Origin: Chitinophagaceae bacterium | GTDB taxonomy: Bacteria; Bacteroidota; Bacteroidia; Chitinophagales; Chitinophagaceae | DNA: 64,000 bases | Assembly (NCBI GenBank): GCA_017307755.1 | Contig: JAFKGQ010000008.1 | Coordinates: 372,001-436,000, forward strand | Direction of reading: 5' to 3' | In this document: positions 35,824 to 43,760 of the stretch, in pieces | Numbering within the stretch: position 1 is the stretch's first letter | How the letters are laid out: the number at the start of each line of letters is the position of its first letter | Notes under the pieces: generated by a model | What the model was told of the DNA's origin: nothing | Database searches by the model: none | Seen by the model: the letters and a program-made list of their open reading frames with translations, nothing else | Made by a program: the position numbers and the translations under genes

Positions 35824-36947
35824 AATACTTTTTTATAAGGATCATACTGATGCAGCTTTTTGTGCTTGTAATTATTTCATCGGATGCACAATCGCTTCCT
35901 TGCGGAAATAGTAAAATCGACAAACAGTCAATACAAAAAGCAATAGATTATGAGAAACTTCATGCAAATGATAAAGCAAAAATATTGTCTGCTCCGGGCA
36001 CAGTAATGCGTGTATATTTTCATGTGTTTAGAAACGATGATGGTACACAGGCTGCTGCCACTGCAGCACAAATCAGCACTGAGTTTTCAACTTTGCTTTC
36101 CTATTATGCCGGTGATGGCATTTGTTTTCAGAACCTTGGAACAGAGTTTATAAACAATACAGGGCTTAATCAAAATTTCAACGCAGATAATGACAAGACA
36201 GGGACGGGATTGAGCGCTTACGAAACACCTAATTGCATAAACATATTTTACATGCAAAAAATAGGAGGGAACAACAAAGCCTGCAATCCCCCATGTGGTT
36301 ATGGAGGAATTACGTTGAGCATACCCGATACTTGCACGATAATATCAAACGGAAATGTCAATGATGGTGTGACGGTTGGTCATGAAGTGGGTCATGTGTT
36401 TGGCTTGCTCCATACATTTGAAACCGCGAACGGTTATGAAGATATTGATGGTTCAAATTCATCCACCTCGGCGGATTTGATCAGCGATACGCCAGCCGAT
36501 CCATTTGCATATAATGGAAAATCTTGTTATAGTGCAAGTGGTTGCAACAATTACACGGGCTCCTGCCAGGACCCAAAAGGCAAATCAAATTTTTCTCCCC
36601 CTTATACCAATATGATGAGCTATTGGTATAATAACCCCTCTTCGGGCTGCACAACAACAGCAACAGTGACCAATGGACAATATACACGGGTGAGTTCAAC
36701 CATTAGCACCAATACTCCGCTGCAAAACTGCACTGTTCCATCAAGCATTACAGTCAGTAATATCTCTGTGTCAAGTGGGTACTACATGTCTTCCGCAACA
36801 GCAACACTTAACACCAGCAGCACGGTGATATTAGCAGGAACTGCAAAATGCACATTGGCTGCCAATACCGTTTTGTTGGAACCTGGCGCTTTGGCATCCC
36901 CCGCTTCGGGTGGCTTGATCCGAATTATACCCAATACATGCAATTAA
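35820..36947 (+). CDS. Secreted M43 (pappalysin/cytophagalysin-like) metalloprotease
   Basis: A 375-residue protein with signal peptide. The zinc-binding motif H-E-V-G-H-V-F-G-L-L-H (HExxHxxGxxH) is complete, and a later M-M-S-Y-W supplies the Met-turn. Paired cysteines (N-P-P-C-G-Y; S-C-Y-S-A-S-G-C) are usual for this family. The C-terminal 80 residues are a Ser/Thr-rich beta segment of the kind found at the end of Bacteroidota surface proteins. No T9SS sorting domain was seen. It overlaps the tail-fibre-like gene by 4 bp and is 30 bp from the T9SS gene. Confidence 0.88.
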   Translation: MKYFFIRIILMQLFVLVIISSDAQSLPCGNSKIDKQSIQKAIDYEKLHANDKAKILSAPGTVMRVYFHVFRNDDGTQAAATAAQISTEFSTLLSYYAGDGICFQNLGTEFINNTGLNQNFNADNDKTGTGLSAYETPNCINIFYMQKIGGNNKACNPPCGYGGITLSIPDTCTIISNGNVNDGVTVGHEVGHVFGLLHTFETANGYEDIDGSNSSTSADLISDTPADPFAYNGKSCYSASGCNNYTGSCQDPKGKSNFSPPYTNMMSYWYNNPSSGCTTTATVTNGQYTRVSSTISTNTPLQNCTVPSSITVSNISVSSGYYMSSATATLNTSSTVILAGTAKCTLAANTVLLEPGALASPASGGLIRIIPNTCN

Positions 36948-36977
36948 ACCGATGGCGCATAACAAAAAGCTTTTCTC

Positions 36978-38330
36978 ATGAAAATTTTTCTGCTGTTACC
37001 ATTGTTGATGTTAGGGCGATTAACTGAATGCGCTGCTCAATTGTATTTACAAAGCGGAGCTGTATTAAAAACAACAAACAATGCTGTGATCACTTTGCAG
37101 GATATTGACCTGATAAATAACGGCACCATAAGTCAGCAAATTGGCGAAGGGAGATTTGTGTTTGCAGGTTCATCTAATAATAATATTTCCGGAAACAGCA
37201 ACCCGCTGTTTGATATTTTTGAAATTGCAAAAACAGGCACGGCGAAAATTTTGCTTTCACAAAACATCAACATCGGCACCAGTGTCAATTTTACTTCCGG
37301 GCTGATCGATTTGAACAATAATAATATTTTGTTACAGCCAACTGCTTTGCTAAACGGCGAGAATGAGAATAGCCGTATAACGGGAATTAGTGCCGGGTAT
37401 ATAGAAATTACGAGTACATTAAACGCTCCATCTGCAATGAATGCGGGCAATCTTGGCGCGGTCATTACATCTCCACAAAATTTAGGAACATCGATAATTC
37501 ACAGAAGTCATGTGCCAGTTACAACCGGAGCAAACAGCGGTATTCAGCGAACGTTTTTCATTTCTCCTTCTAACAACAGTTCGCTCAATGCAACATTTCG
37601 CTTTTATTATTTGGATGCGGAACTAAACGGAAAAAATAAAAATACGCTTGGTCTTTGGAAAAGTACAGATGGCAATACATGGAGTCTTGTTGGAGCCGAC
37701 AACCGTGACGCCACAAATAATTATGTGGAGAAAAACAGCATTGCCGACCTCAGCTATTGGACGCTTTCAGATGCGCTGAACCCTTTGCCCCTGGTATTAC
37801 TGTCTTTTAGCGCAATCTGTGAAAATAATTTTGCTTTGGTGCGATGGGAAACTTCGATCGAACAAAATATTGATCATTTCGTTATTCAAAAAAGCGAAGA
37901 CGGATCTCTATGGAATGATGTTGGGTATGTCCCTGCACAAAATATTTCATCGGGTGCAAAATACGATTGGAAAGATTTTGATCCGTCAGGTCATGCGTTT
38001 TACCGCCTGAAAATATTCGAATTTTCAGGGTCATATTCTTTATCCTCTATTTTTTCCGGAGGTTGCAATGACATCTCCATGCCTTTTACAGTGTATCCTA
38101 ACCCAACAGATAATGCGGCAACAGTAAGAATTTCAGTAAGGCAAAATACAAAGGCAGAATTGATGCTTATGAATGCCAGCGGAGAGATTTTAGAGTTACA
38201 TGACTGGTATCTGCAGGTGGGTGTGAACACTTTCAGTTTATTAAACATTCCCAAACTCGCATCAGGTACTTATATTGTCAGATTGCTGTTGAATGGTAAT
38301 AACTTTCAACAAAAGCTCATCAAAAAATAG
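36978..38330 (+). CDS. T9SS-sorted surface protein, unknown function
   Basis: A 450-residue protein: signal peptide, a beta-rich N-terminal half with N-A-V-I-T-L-Q-D-I-D-L-I-N-N-G-T and G-S-S-N-N-N-I-S-G, a middle region with L-P-L-V-L-L-S-F-S-A, and a C-terminal T9SS type A sorting domain (V-Y-P-N-P, M-N-A-S-G-E, G-T-Y-I-V-R-L-L). The phrase L-P-L-x-L-L-x-F before an Ig-like segment is very frequent in T9SS cargo. It is last in the exported-protein operon. The right copy of the 55-bp repeat follows 56 bp after its stop. Confidence 0.82.
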   Translation: MKIFLLLPLLMLGRLTECAAQLYLQSGAVLKTTNNAVITLQDIDLINNGTISQQIGEGRFVFAGSSNNNISGNSNPLFDIFEIAKTGTAKILLSQNINIGTSVNFTSGLIDLNNNNILLQPTALLNGENENSRITGISAGYIEITSTLNAPSAMNAGNLGAVITSPQNLGTSIIHRSHVPVTTGANSGIQRTFFISPSNNSSLNATFRFYYLDAELNGKNKNTLGLWKSTDGNTWSLVGADNRDATNNYVEKNSIADLSYWTLSDALNPLPLVLLSFSAICENNFALVRWETSIEQNIDHFVIQKSEDGSLWNDVGYVPAQNISSGAKYDWKDFDPSGHAFYRLKIFEFSGSYSLSSIFSGGCNDISMPFTVYPNPTDNAATVRISVRQNTKAELMLMNASGEILELHDWYLQVGVNTFSLLNIPKLASGTYIVRLLLNGNNFQQKLIKK

Positions 38331-38385
38331 CGGGGTATCTGATGATATGAGCATGCGGGGTTTCAGGTAGGCATGAATCCCCAAT

Positions 38386-38440
38386 GGAGGGGCTAATTTT
38401 TGAACATTTTTATTAAAAATCTATTGAAAATCAATGCCTT
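38386..38440. repeat. Dispersed 55-bp repeat, right copy
   Basis: Same-orientation partner of 28087-28141: GGAGGGG, 9 bp, then the 39-bp core at 38402-38440 with three differences. It lies between the T9SS gene and the MNT/HEPN pair. The first 11 bases (GGAGGGGCTAA) occur again at 42336-42346. Confidence 0.7.
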
Positions 38441-38505
38441 TTTTGCTAAGGCTGCTAACATAGGCATCGTTTAAGAAATGACTAGACAAAATCAGAAAAT
38501 TTGGA

Positions 38506-38513
38506 TAAATTTG
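38506..38513 (+). promoter_or_regulatory. -7 promoter box of the MNT/HEPN operon
   Basis: TAAATTTG matches TAnnTTTG; the ATG at 38518 begins 5 bp after it, so the transcript should be leaderless or nearly so. Confidence 0.6.
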
Positions 38514-38517
38514 TGTT

Positions 38518-38838
38518 ATGTACCTGAAAGAGAAGGACATAGAAATTATTAGGAACTATTTCACCGGTAAACCGGTGCTGAAGGCCTATTTATTCGGTTC
38601 CTATTCCAGAAATGAAGCTGACAATGATAGTGATGTAGATATATTGGTGGATCTCGACTATTCTCAGCACATCGGGCTTGGGTTTGTGCAGATGAAATTG
38701 GATCTGGAACAGCGGTTGCAAAAAACAGTTGACCTGGTTTCATCCCAAGCTGTGACCAAGCGGTTGTTACCATATATCAATAAAGATAAGCAATTGATTT
38801 ATGATTCTTCCAATCTGAAATCCTCTTTTCATGCTTAA
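38518..38838 (+). CDS. MNT-type nucleotidyltransferase antitoxin (MntA-like)
   Basis: A 106-residue minimal nucleotidyltransferase. The signature G27-S28 (L-F-G-S-Y-S-R-N-E) followed by D39-V-D41 is complete, and a third acidic residue is in K-T-V-D-L-V-S. In known MNT/HEPN pairs such a protein adds AMP groups to the HEPN toxin's tyrosine and silences it. It ends 29 bp before the HEPN gene. Confidence 0.88.
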   Translation: MYLKEKDIEIIRNYFTGKPVLKAYLFGSYSRNEADNDSDVDILVDLDYSQHIGLGFVQMKLDLEQRLQKTVDLVSSQAVTKRLLPYINKDKQLIYDSSNLKSSFHA

Positions 38839-38867
38839 TTTTCTCCTCCTAATACAAGCATGAATAA

Positions 38868-39215
38868 ATGAGAGCTAAAATTGGTGATAAAGAGAGACTC
38901 GGGCATATTCTGGATGCTATCACTGAAATTGAGAGCTATACCGCAAATGTTGCACTAAAGGATTTCCTCGCCAATTCAATGATGCGATTTGCATCTATTA
39001 AACAAATTGAGATCATTGGTGAGGCTGCCAATTATATTACCCCGGAAACTAAGGCTCTTTTTTCAGACATCGAATGGAAGCAAATAGTAGGCATGCGGCA
39101 TATTCTTATTCATGAATATTTTGGTGTGGATTCCAATTTAGTGTGGCAGGTTATTCGCAATGACATCCCAAACTTAAAGGCTGCAGTTAACAATATATAT
39201 TTAAGATTGAAGTAA
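38868..39215 (+). CDS. HEPN-domain ribonuclease toxin (DUF86/HepT-like)
   Basis: A 115-residue helical protein with the RX4HXY motif (R-H-I-L-I-H-E-Y-F) near its C-terminus, the catalytic and AMP-acceptor site of HepT toxins, and I-E-I-I-G-E-A-A-N in the preceding helix. Paired with the MNT gene upstream, it forms a classical HEPN/MNT toxin-antitoxin or anti-phage module. All key residues are present, so it should be functional. Confidence 0.9.
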   Translation: MRAKIGDKERLGHILDAITEIESYTANVALKDFLANSMMRFASIKQIEIIGEAANYITPETKALFSDIEWKQIVGMRHILIHEYFGVDSNLVWQVIRNDIPNLKAAVNNIYLRLK

Positions 39216-39347
39216 ATTTAGAAGAGCAGGATTTGACCATCGGTAGAAAATATTTCTCAAATGTTTTACCCAAACTGCTAGCAATTTCAGTTCTGTATAA
39301 GTTTCTGTTTTTTCTTGCATTCTATCGGATCATCATTAAATTATTCC

Positions 39348-40160
39348 ATGGATTATACTTTTTACTTAGAAGATATTCGCGAGAAACTTACAAAACTCCT
39401 AGAGGAGCAAAAAATGGCTGATAATTACCAAGAAAATAGAGTACAGGCTTTTTTCGAGGAATATCCATGTGCCTTGTTGGGCGCTTTAAGCGGAATACCT
39501 ATGAAGGACGCTATTTTCAATAATACCATTATTTCCCAGCCACGGATTAAGAGCATGGATGGGGACAAACAGCCGGATTTTTTGGTCGTCACTTATAATT
39601 CGCTTCAATTTTTTTTTAATTTTATCGAGCTGGAAGATCCATCTAAGAAGATTTTCCTTGCTGGCATATCAGAAATGCCGTCAAACGAGTTCCATCGGGC
39701 ATTCACCCAATTGAGGCAATGGGCATCCTTTCAGAATAGCGAGGTGGAAAAATATTGCGATTCGTTAACGAATACTTTATTCAAGGATAGCTATGACAAT
39801 CCTCAGAAAAAGATAAAGCATTACAACTATCTTATTGTGTATGGATTTTCAGAAGAAGTACTACGTCTTCCGCATAAGTATAATGGTCTTTTACAGGGCT
39901 ATTGTGGTGAAAAAAAATATCATCATTGCACATATAGTCGACTACTGGATAATCTAAAAATGAGCAGGTATCCACTCTTTTCTGTTAAGAAACTGGGTAG
40001 GCAAGAACATTATAAGGCGCTAGGGTTTGTTCCGTTCGAGAACTACGTATACTACCTTTGGCAAAGTTTCCATAACATTGTGGATAAGCAAGACGTAGTA
40101 TACAAAACCTCATGGCTAACAGATAAACAAAAAGAAAAACTGGCGAATCAAAATGACTGA
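39348..40160 (+). CDS. Shedu-like DUF4263-type putative nuclease
   Basis: A 270-residue protein starting at ATG 39348 (M-D-Y-T-F-Y-L-E-D). It has a helical N-terminus with V-Q-A-F-F-E-E-Y-P, then P-D-F-L-V-V and F-I-E-L-E-D-P-S-K-K, which reads like the PD...ExK core of the DUF4263/SduA group, and later E-F-H-R-A-F-T-Q-L-R-Q-W and Y-L-I-V-Y-G-F. SduA proteins are single-gene anti-phage nucleases. In place of the usual E-L-K it has E-L-E-D-P, seen in a subgroup; activity is therefore uncertain. It follows the HEPN/MNT pair and faces a convergent P-loop ATPase gene. Confidence 0.6.
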   Translation: MDYTFYLEDIREKLTKLLEEQKMADNYQENRVQAFFEEYPCALLGALSGIPMKDAIFNNTIISQPRIKSMDGDKQPDFLVVTYNSLQFFFNFIELEDPSKKIFLAGISEMPSNEFHRAFTQLRQWASFQNSEVEKYCDSLTNTLFKDSYDNPQKKIKHYNYLIVYGFSEEVLRLPHKYNGLLQGYCGEKKYHHCTYSRLLDNLKMSRYPLFSVKKLGRQEHYKALGFVPFENYVYYLWQSFHNIVDKQDVVYKTSWLTDKQKEKLANQND

Positions 40161-40248
40161 AATGGATATTCGTCCCGCTAGTGATTTTCATACGGAAATT
40201 TTAACCATCAATGATTTTGGCGATATTGATATGCCATAGACCTTGCTT

Positions 40249-41898
40249 CTAATTGTGCCCCTCAATTTCTTCCTCATCGACAGCGTTAATTTTATCATCT
40301 TGTGAGGGCTTCTCCTTCCCCTTCAAACCACGAAGTTGACCGTTGTTTATATATATCAATGAAGCCCTTCTTAATTTTTCCTTTTCAGAGTCTTTCCAAA
40401 ATTCAATCGTTTCGATGTCTTTCCTTGTTCGCTCACCAGTATATTGACTTACATCTAGCAAGTAACCTTTATAAATTAGTCCTTTTCTTCCACTTATGGT
40501 TACTCGCGACTTTACATAGTGGATTAACCTCAAGTCTATAAGTTCATAAATAAGTTCGACCTCAGTGCCAGACGCATCCTGAGCTATGAGGAAAATATTT
40601 GACTTTGTTTTATCTAAGCAAAACTGTTTTATCCTGCTAAAGGCTGATTCGAGACGATCCTTGTCTTCGACGGCATCCATTTGGAATTCATCTTTCTTTA
40701 ATTCCCCATAAGTTCCGGCCGCAATATTAATATCTTCAGCACTGATTTTATCGCCCTTTACAGATTTGCCACCTGACTTATTGACCCGCTCTTTAGCCTC
40801 AAGGATTGATCGACGAAATAACCCCAAAAAATCTCTTGTAACCCCGCCGCTGGCCAATACCAGACGTTCAATTGCTCCATCGGTTAATAATTCATCAACT
40901 TTGGGCGCTTTTGCTTCTTGTATGTAGGTGTTCAATATTGATTTCAGGAACGACTTAGACAAAGAAAACTTTTCAAGAGTTAAGTCCAGATCGATTTCAT
41001 CAGCATCGTCTCCTAGTTTCACTCCGGTAGGTTGCGGCGTGTTTTTATACCAAGTCGTTCTATTTCTAATAGTACCTATTTTCAACCATAAATTATTACC
41101 CTTAGATATCCTATGGAAATAGTCAATAAGATCAGGTTGATCTACTCTAACAAGGTGGTACAAGTCATCAAGAAATAAATAACTATCACGATTATTGATG
41201 CTATAAAGAGACGCAAATATATGTTGAAAATCCAGCATTTTTTTAAGAAGGTAATCTTGCTTGTTTCGGCGAAACTCTTCTTTTACTTCTTTTGAAATTG
41301 TATTTTCTGATGTTTGGCCTACAGCAGTTTCAAGCTTTGCAGCTTGCATATCGGTGCCGACCTTAAATTTGCTATCGTTTGCTTCTTTATTCTGTTCGCT
41401 CACTCGTTGCACAAGCATAGCATCATTATTCAGATTTAGCTGTGCCCGTAAGTCTATGATAGTTTGGTCAATTTCCAACTGAAGTGTTAATTTAAGGCTT
41501 CTATTTTCAGGGTATTTCTTTAGAATGAAGAAAGTATACCAAAGTCTTTTGCCCCTATCCTTTTCTATTTCCGTTGTAAGCCAAATTGAATATTTTTGAA
41601 AAGTTGCAATCAATACACTAATAATTATATCAGGGTAATGATGTCCTTTAAAGGGTTCCAAGTCAATGAACGCAACTGGATTACCAGTTTTGGCAAGATC
41701 ATCGGCGGACTTGAAGAGTAAACTGCTTTTACCAGATCCTCTTCTTCCAAAAATTATATGATGCCTCTTGCTCAGAGCTCGGCTTAAAGTTCCTACAGCA
41801 GGCTCAATAAACTTTGGAACATTACCTTTACCAGCTCGGGTGCCCTCCTCGAGAGCGATCACTAATTTGTCAACATTCTCATCAAAAATCTTACTCAA
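40249..41898 (-). CDS. P-loop ATPase of unknown, probably defence-related role
   Basis: A 549-residue ATPase. Walker A is G-R-R-G-S-G-K-S-S (about 51-59); Walker B is Y-L-F-L-D-D-L-Y-H-L. The middle is rich in long helices, and the C-terminal third (E-L-I-Y-E-L-I-D-L-R-L-I-H) looks like a winged helix. The N-terminal layout (H-H-I-I-F-G-R-R-G-S-G-K-S) recalls the 'Sll1717' type ATPases and ORC/STAND-like proteins. It is convergent with the Shedu-like gene (88 bp between the stops), and both are AT-rich compared with DNA beyond the tRNA. No substrate known. Confidence 0.7.
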   Translation of the reverse strand: MSKIFDENVDKLVIALEEGTRAGKGNVPKFIEPAVGTLSRALSKRHHIIFGRRGSGKSSLLFKSADDLAKTGNPVAFIDLEPFKGHHYPDIIISVLIATFQKYSIWLTTEIEKDRGKRLWYTFFILKKYPENRSLKLTLQLEIDQTIIDLRAQLNLNNDAMLVQRVSEQNKEANDSKFKVGTDMQAAKLETAVGQTSENTISKEVKEEFRRNKQDYLLKKMLDFQHIFASLYSINNRDSYLFLDDLYHLVRVDQPDLIDYFHRISKGNNLWLKIGTIRNRTTWYKNTPQPTGVKLGDDADEIDLDLTLEKFSLSKSFLKSILNTYIQEAKAPKVDELLTDGAIERLVLASGGVTRDFLGLFRRSILEAKERVNKSGGKSVKGDKISAEDINIAAGTYGELKKDEFQMDAVEDKDRLESAFSRIKQFCLDKTKSNIFLIAQDASGTEVELIYELIDLRLIHYVKSRVTISGRKGLIYKGYLLDVSQYTGERTRKDIETIEFWKDSEKEKLRRASLIYINNGQLRGLKGKEKPSQDDKINAVDEEEIEGHN

Positions 41899-42275
41899 TT
41901 TTGAAACTATTTAACCGTGGATTATATCGTGTTACCGCAATACCATTATAGAAACAATGTGTGGGTAGAACAATACTATGTGATCGACAAAAAATTAATA
42001 CTTTTTTTGGTGCAAATGCAATGAGATCTCATTTCGAACATCTCAATGCTTGATAATTAATTCAATAAAGGAGGCAGAATTGGATAAAAACTTTGAGCTA
42101 AAAAGCCCTTGAAGTCAGGAACTTGAAAGTCACAAAATTCATCTGAAAAGGAGTGATTATTCCGTGCCCTATTAGCCAGTTCCATGATCTCGATATGGGG
42201 AGGCGCCAAAACAATTGTAATTCCGCTCGCCCCGATTCCCGGAATAACAAATGCCCTGTTGGGGCATCAATGTGC
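41899..42275. other. Non-coding gap between the ATPase gene and the tRNA region
   Basis: No convincing gene on either strand. It holds the upstream region of the ATPase gene and a short GCCC-TGTTG-GGGC-like hairpin near 42254. The right end leads into the tRNA-end duplicate. Confidence 0.5.
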
Positions 42276-42295
42276 TTTGCGGAGAGGGCGGGATT
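42276..42295. repeat. 20-bp duplicate of the tRNA-Ser 3' end (att-like)
   Basis: These 20 bases are identical to 42474-42493, i.e. the last 16 nt of tRNA-Ser(GGA) plus 4 flanking bases, in the same orientation; after that the sequences diverge. Such duplicates mark integrase attachment sites. No integrase gene is visible. Confidence 0.65.
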
Positions 42296-42345
42296 ACCTC
42301 CGCGCCCTGGACGGCCGACTCCGGTGATCCCAGGTGGAGGGGCTA

Positions 42346-42476
42346 AAACACAATTACATCAGTGCCGCATTACATGCGGTTTTTTATTCCCCTCCCGCTC
42401 ACCCGAGCAAGCTCGGCTCGCAGTCGGGTCATAAAAAAAGCCCAGCCAAAGGCTGGGCACTGATGTAATTATGTTT
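42346..42476. repeat. Long inverted repeat flanking the tRNA 3' side
   Basis: Arms 42346-42366 and 42456-42476 are complementary over 21 bp with one mismatch (15 bp of it perfect). Between the arms lie a hairpin with T-run (42365-42383, CCGCAT/ATGCGG then TTTTTT) and the tRNA terminator. The right arm touches the tRNA end. Confidence 0.6.
42433..42458 (-). terminator. Terminator of tRNA-Ser
   Basis: On the minus strand GCCCAGCC-TTT-GGCTGGGC followed by seven T, about 20 bp after the tRNA 3' end. Confidence 0.85.
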
Positions 42477-42477
42477 G

Positions 42478-42564
42478 CGGAGAGGGCGGGATTCGAACCC
42501 GCGATACCCTTTCGAGTATACACACTTTCCAGGCGTGCTCCTTCAACCACTCGGACACCTCTCC
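42478..42564 (-). tRNA. tRNA-Ser (anticodon GGA)
   Basis: An 87-nt type II tRNA: acceptor GGAGAGG pairs with CCTCTCC, discriminator G. The D-arm has the usual GGTTGAAGG. The anticodon stem CACGC/GTGTG encloses C-T-G-G-A-A-A, giving anticodon GGA. A long variable arm (TATACTCGAAAGGGTATC) and a T-arm GCGGGTTCGAATCCCGC follow. CCA is not encoded. The TatD gene lies 30 bp upstream in the same direction. Confidence 0.95.
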
Positions 42565-42594
42565 TAAAGGGCTGCAAAAGTAAGATATCCCGGC

Positions 42595-43362
42595 CTAGAT
42601 TCCGAATATTTTTTGCGCATTCTCCGTCGTAACCCGGGCAGCCTCCTCCCGGCTCACCCCCTTCACCTCCGCCAGTTTGGCCACCACATACTGGAGATAA
42701 CTGCTTTCATTCCGTTTGCCACGAAAAGGGACAGGGCTCAGATAGGGCGCATCAGTCTCCAATACCATGCTTTCCAGGGGTATATCCTTCAACGCATCAG
42801 CCAGACCTGAATTCTTATACGTCAACACGCCGCCGATACCCAGGTAGAACCCCAGGTCCACCACCTGTCTGGCAGCATCCCCATCCCCCGAAAAACAATG
42901 AAAAATACCACGAAGACTACCCTTCTGATGCTCCCGGACCACTCCGATACTCTCCTGCATGGAATTTCGCGAATGGATAACAATGGGTATCCGGTATTGC
43001 AACGCCCACTCTATCTGCTCGTGAAAGGCCTGGTACTGCTGCGTTTCAAAGGTCCTGTCCCAGTAAAAGTCAAGCCCGATCTCACCTACGGCTACCCAGG
43101 AACGCCGCTCCAGCCAGCCTTCCACCAATTTCAACTCTGCTGTATAGTCGGCCTTCACGGAAGTGGGATGTAGTCCCATCATGCCGATGCACAACCCCGG
43201 ATAACGCTGTTCCAATCCCATCATCGCCTCATGGGACTCGCTGTCCACCGCAGGTAGATAAAACTTCTCAACTCCTTCTTTTTCAGCCCGCTGTATGACT
43301 TCGTCGATATCCCGGGTAAATTCCTTGTTGTACAAGTGACAGTGTGTGTCGATCAATTGCAT
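42595..43362 (-). CDS. TatD-family metal-dependent hydrolase
   Basis: A 255-residue TIM-barrel deoxyribonuclease-type hydrolase. Metal ligands: D-T-H-C-H-L at the N-terminus, V-G-E-I-G-L-D-F-Y-W (about 92-101), V-I-H-S-R-N, F-H-C-F-S-G and L-E-T-D-A-P-Y-L-S-P. These are the standard landmarks of TatD/YcfH enzymes. Related proteins act in DNA turnover or quality control; the exact substrate is open. The tRNA-Ser gene follows on the same strand. Confidence 0.93.
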   Translation of the reverse strand: MQLIDTHCHLYNKEFTRDIDEVIQRAEKEGVEKFYLPAVDSESHEAMMGLEQRYPGLCIGMMGLHPTSVKADYTAELKLVEGWLERRSWVAVGEIGLDFYWDRTFETQQYQAFHEQIEWALQYRIPIVIHSRNSMQESIGVVREHQKGSLRGIFHCFSGDGDAARQVVDLGFYLGIGGVLTYKNSGLADALKDIPLESMVLETDAPYLSPVPFRGKRNESSYLQYVVAKLAEVKGVSREEAARVTTENAQKIFGI

Positions 43363-43760
43363 ATATTATGAATTGCGGATCATTTGTAGATCAGATCTCC
43401 GGTATTCCCCTATCGTGACCGCACCAACCATGCACCCATCCAGGCGATATACCGCAGACATATTCCGCCGCAAATATCCCCAAAAACCAGTATATCAGTG
43501 CACTATTAACTCCCGGGACATTGTAAATGTTCCCACTACGTATAAACACCTTATTGTGTGGACTGTTGAAATTACTTTGCATAAATCAAAAAAAGATTTA
43601 CCTTTAAACCAGTTTTCATAGGGTACGGATTAAAAACGGGCCAGGGTGTCTACCCAGGCCCAATTCATTTTATAGCAATGACGGGCATTTCAGCCCATTT
43701 TTCTGCTTATTACAGCGCATAGTTATGACTGTTTGCAACTTCCGGGATGAAATCTTTTCA
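43363..43760. other. Intergenic gap with a minus-strand terminator
   Basis: No convincing gene. On the minus strand a hairpin GGGCC-T-GGGT / ACCC-T-GGCCC (43638-43661, one mismatch) followed by GTTTTT ends transcription of the deacetylase operon coming from the right. The left part must hold the TatD promoter. Confidence 0.6.

Noticed and set aside
42359..42577. 72-residue minus-strand ORF across the tRNA region
   Set aside because: It is a translation of tRNA-Ser(GGA) and its terminator.
43391..43582. 63-residue minus-strand ORF between TatD and deacetylase genes
   Set aside because: No family resemblance and it covers the presumed promoter of tatD.
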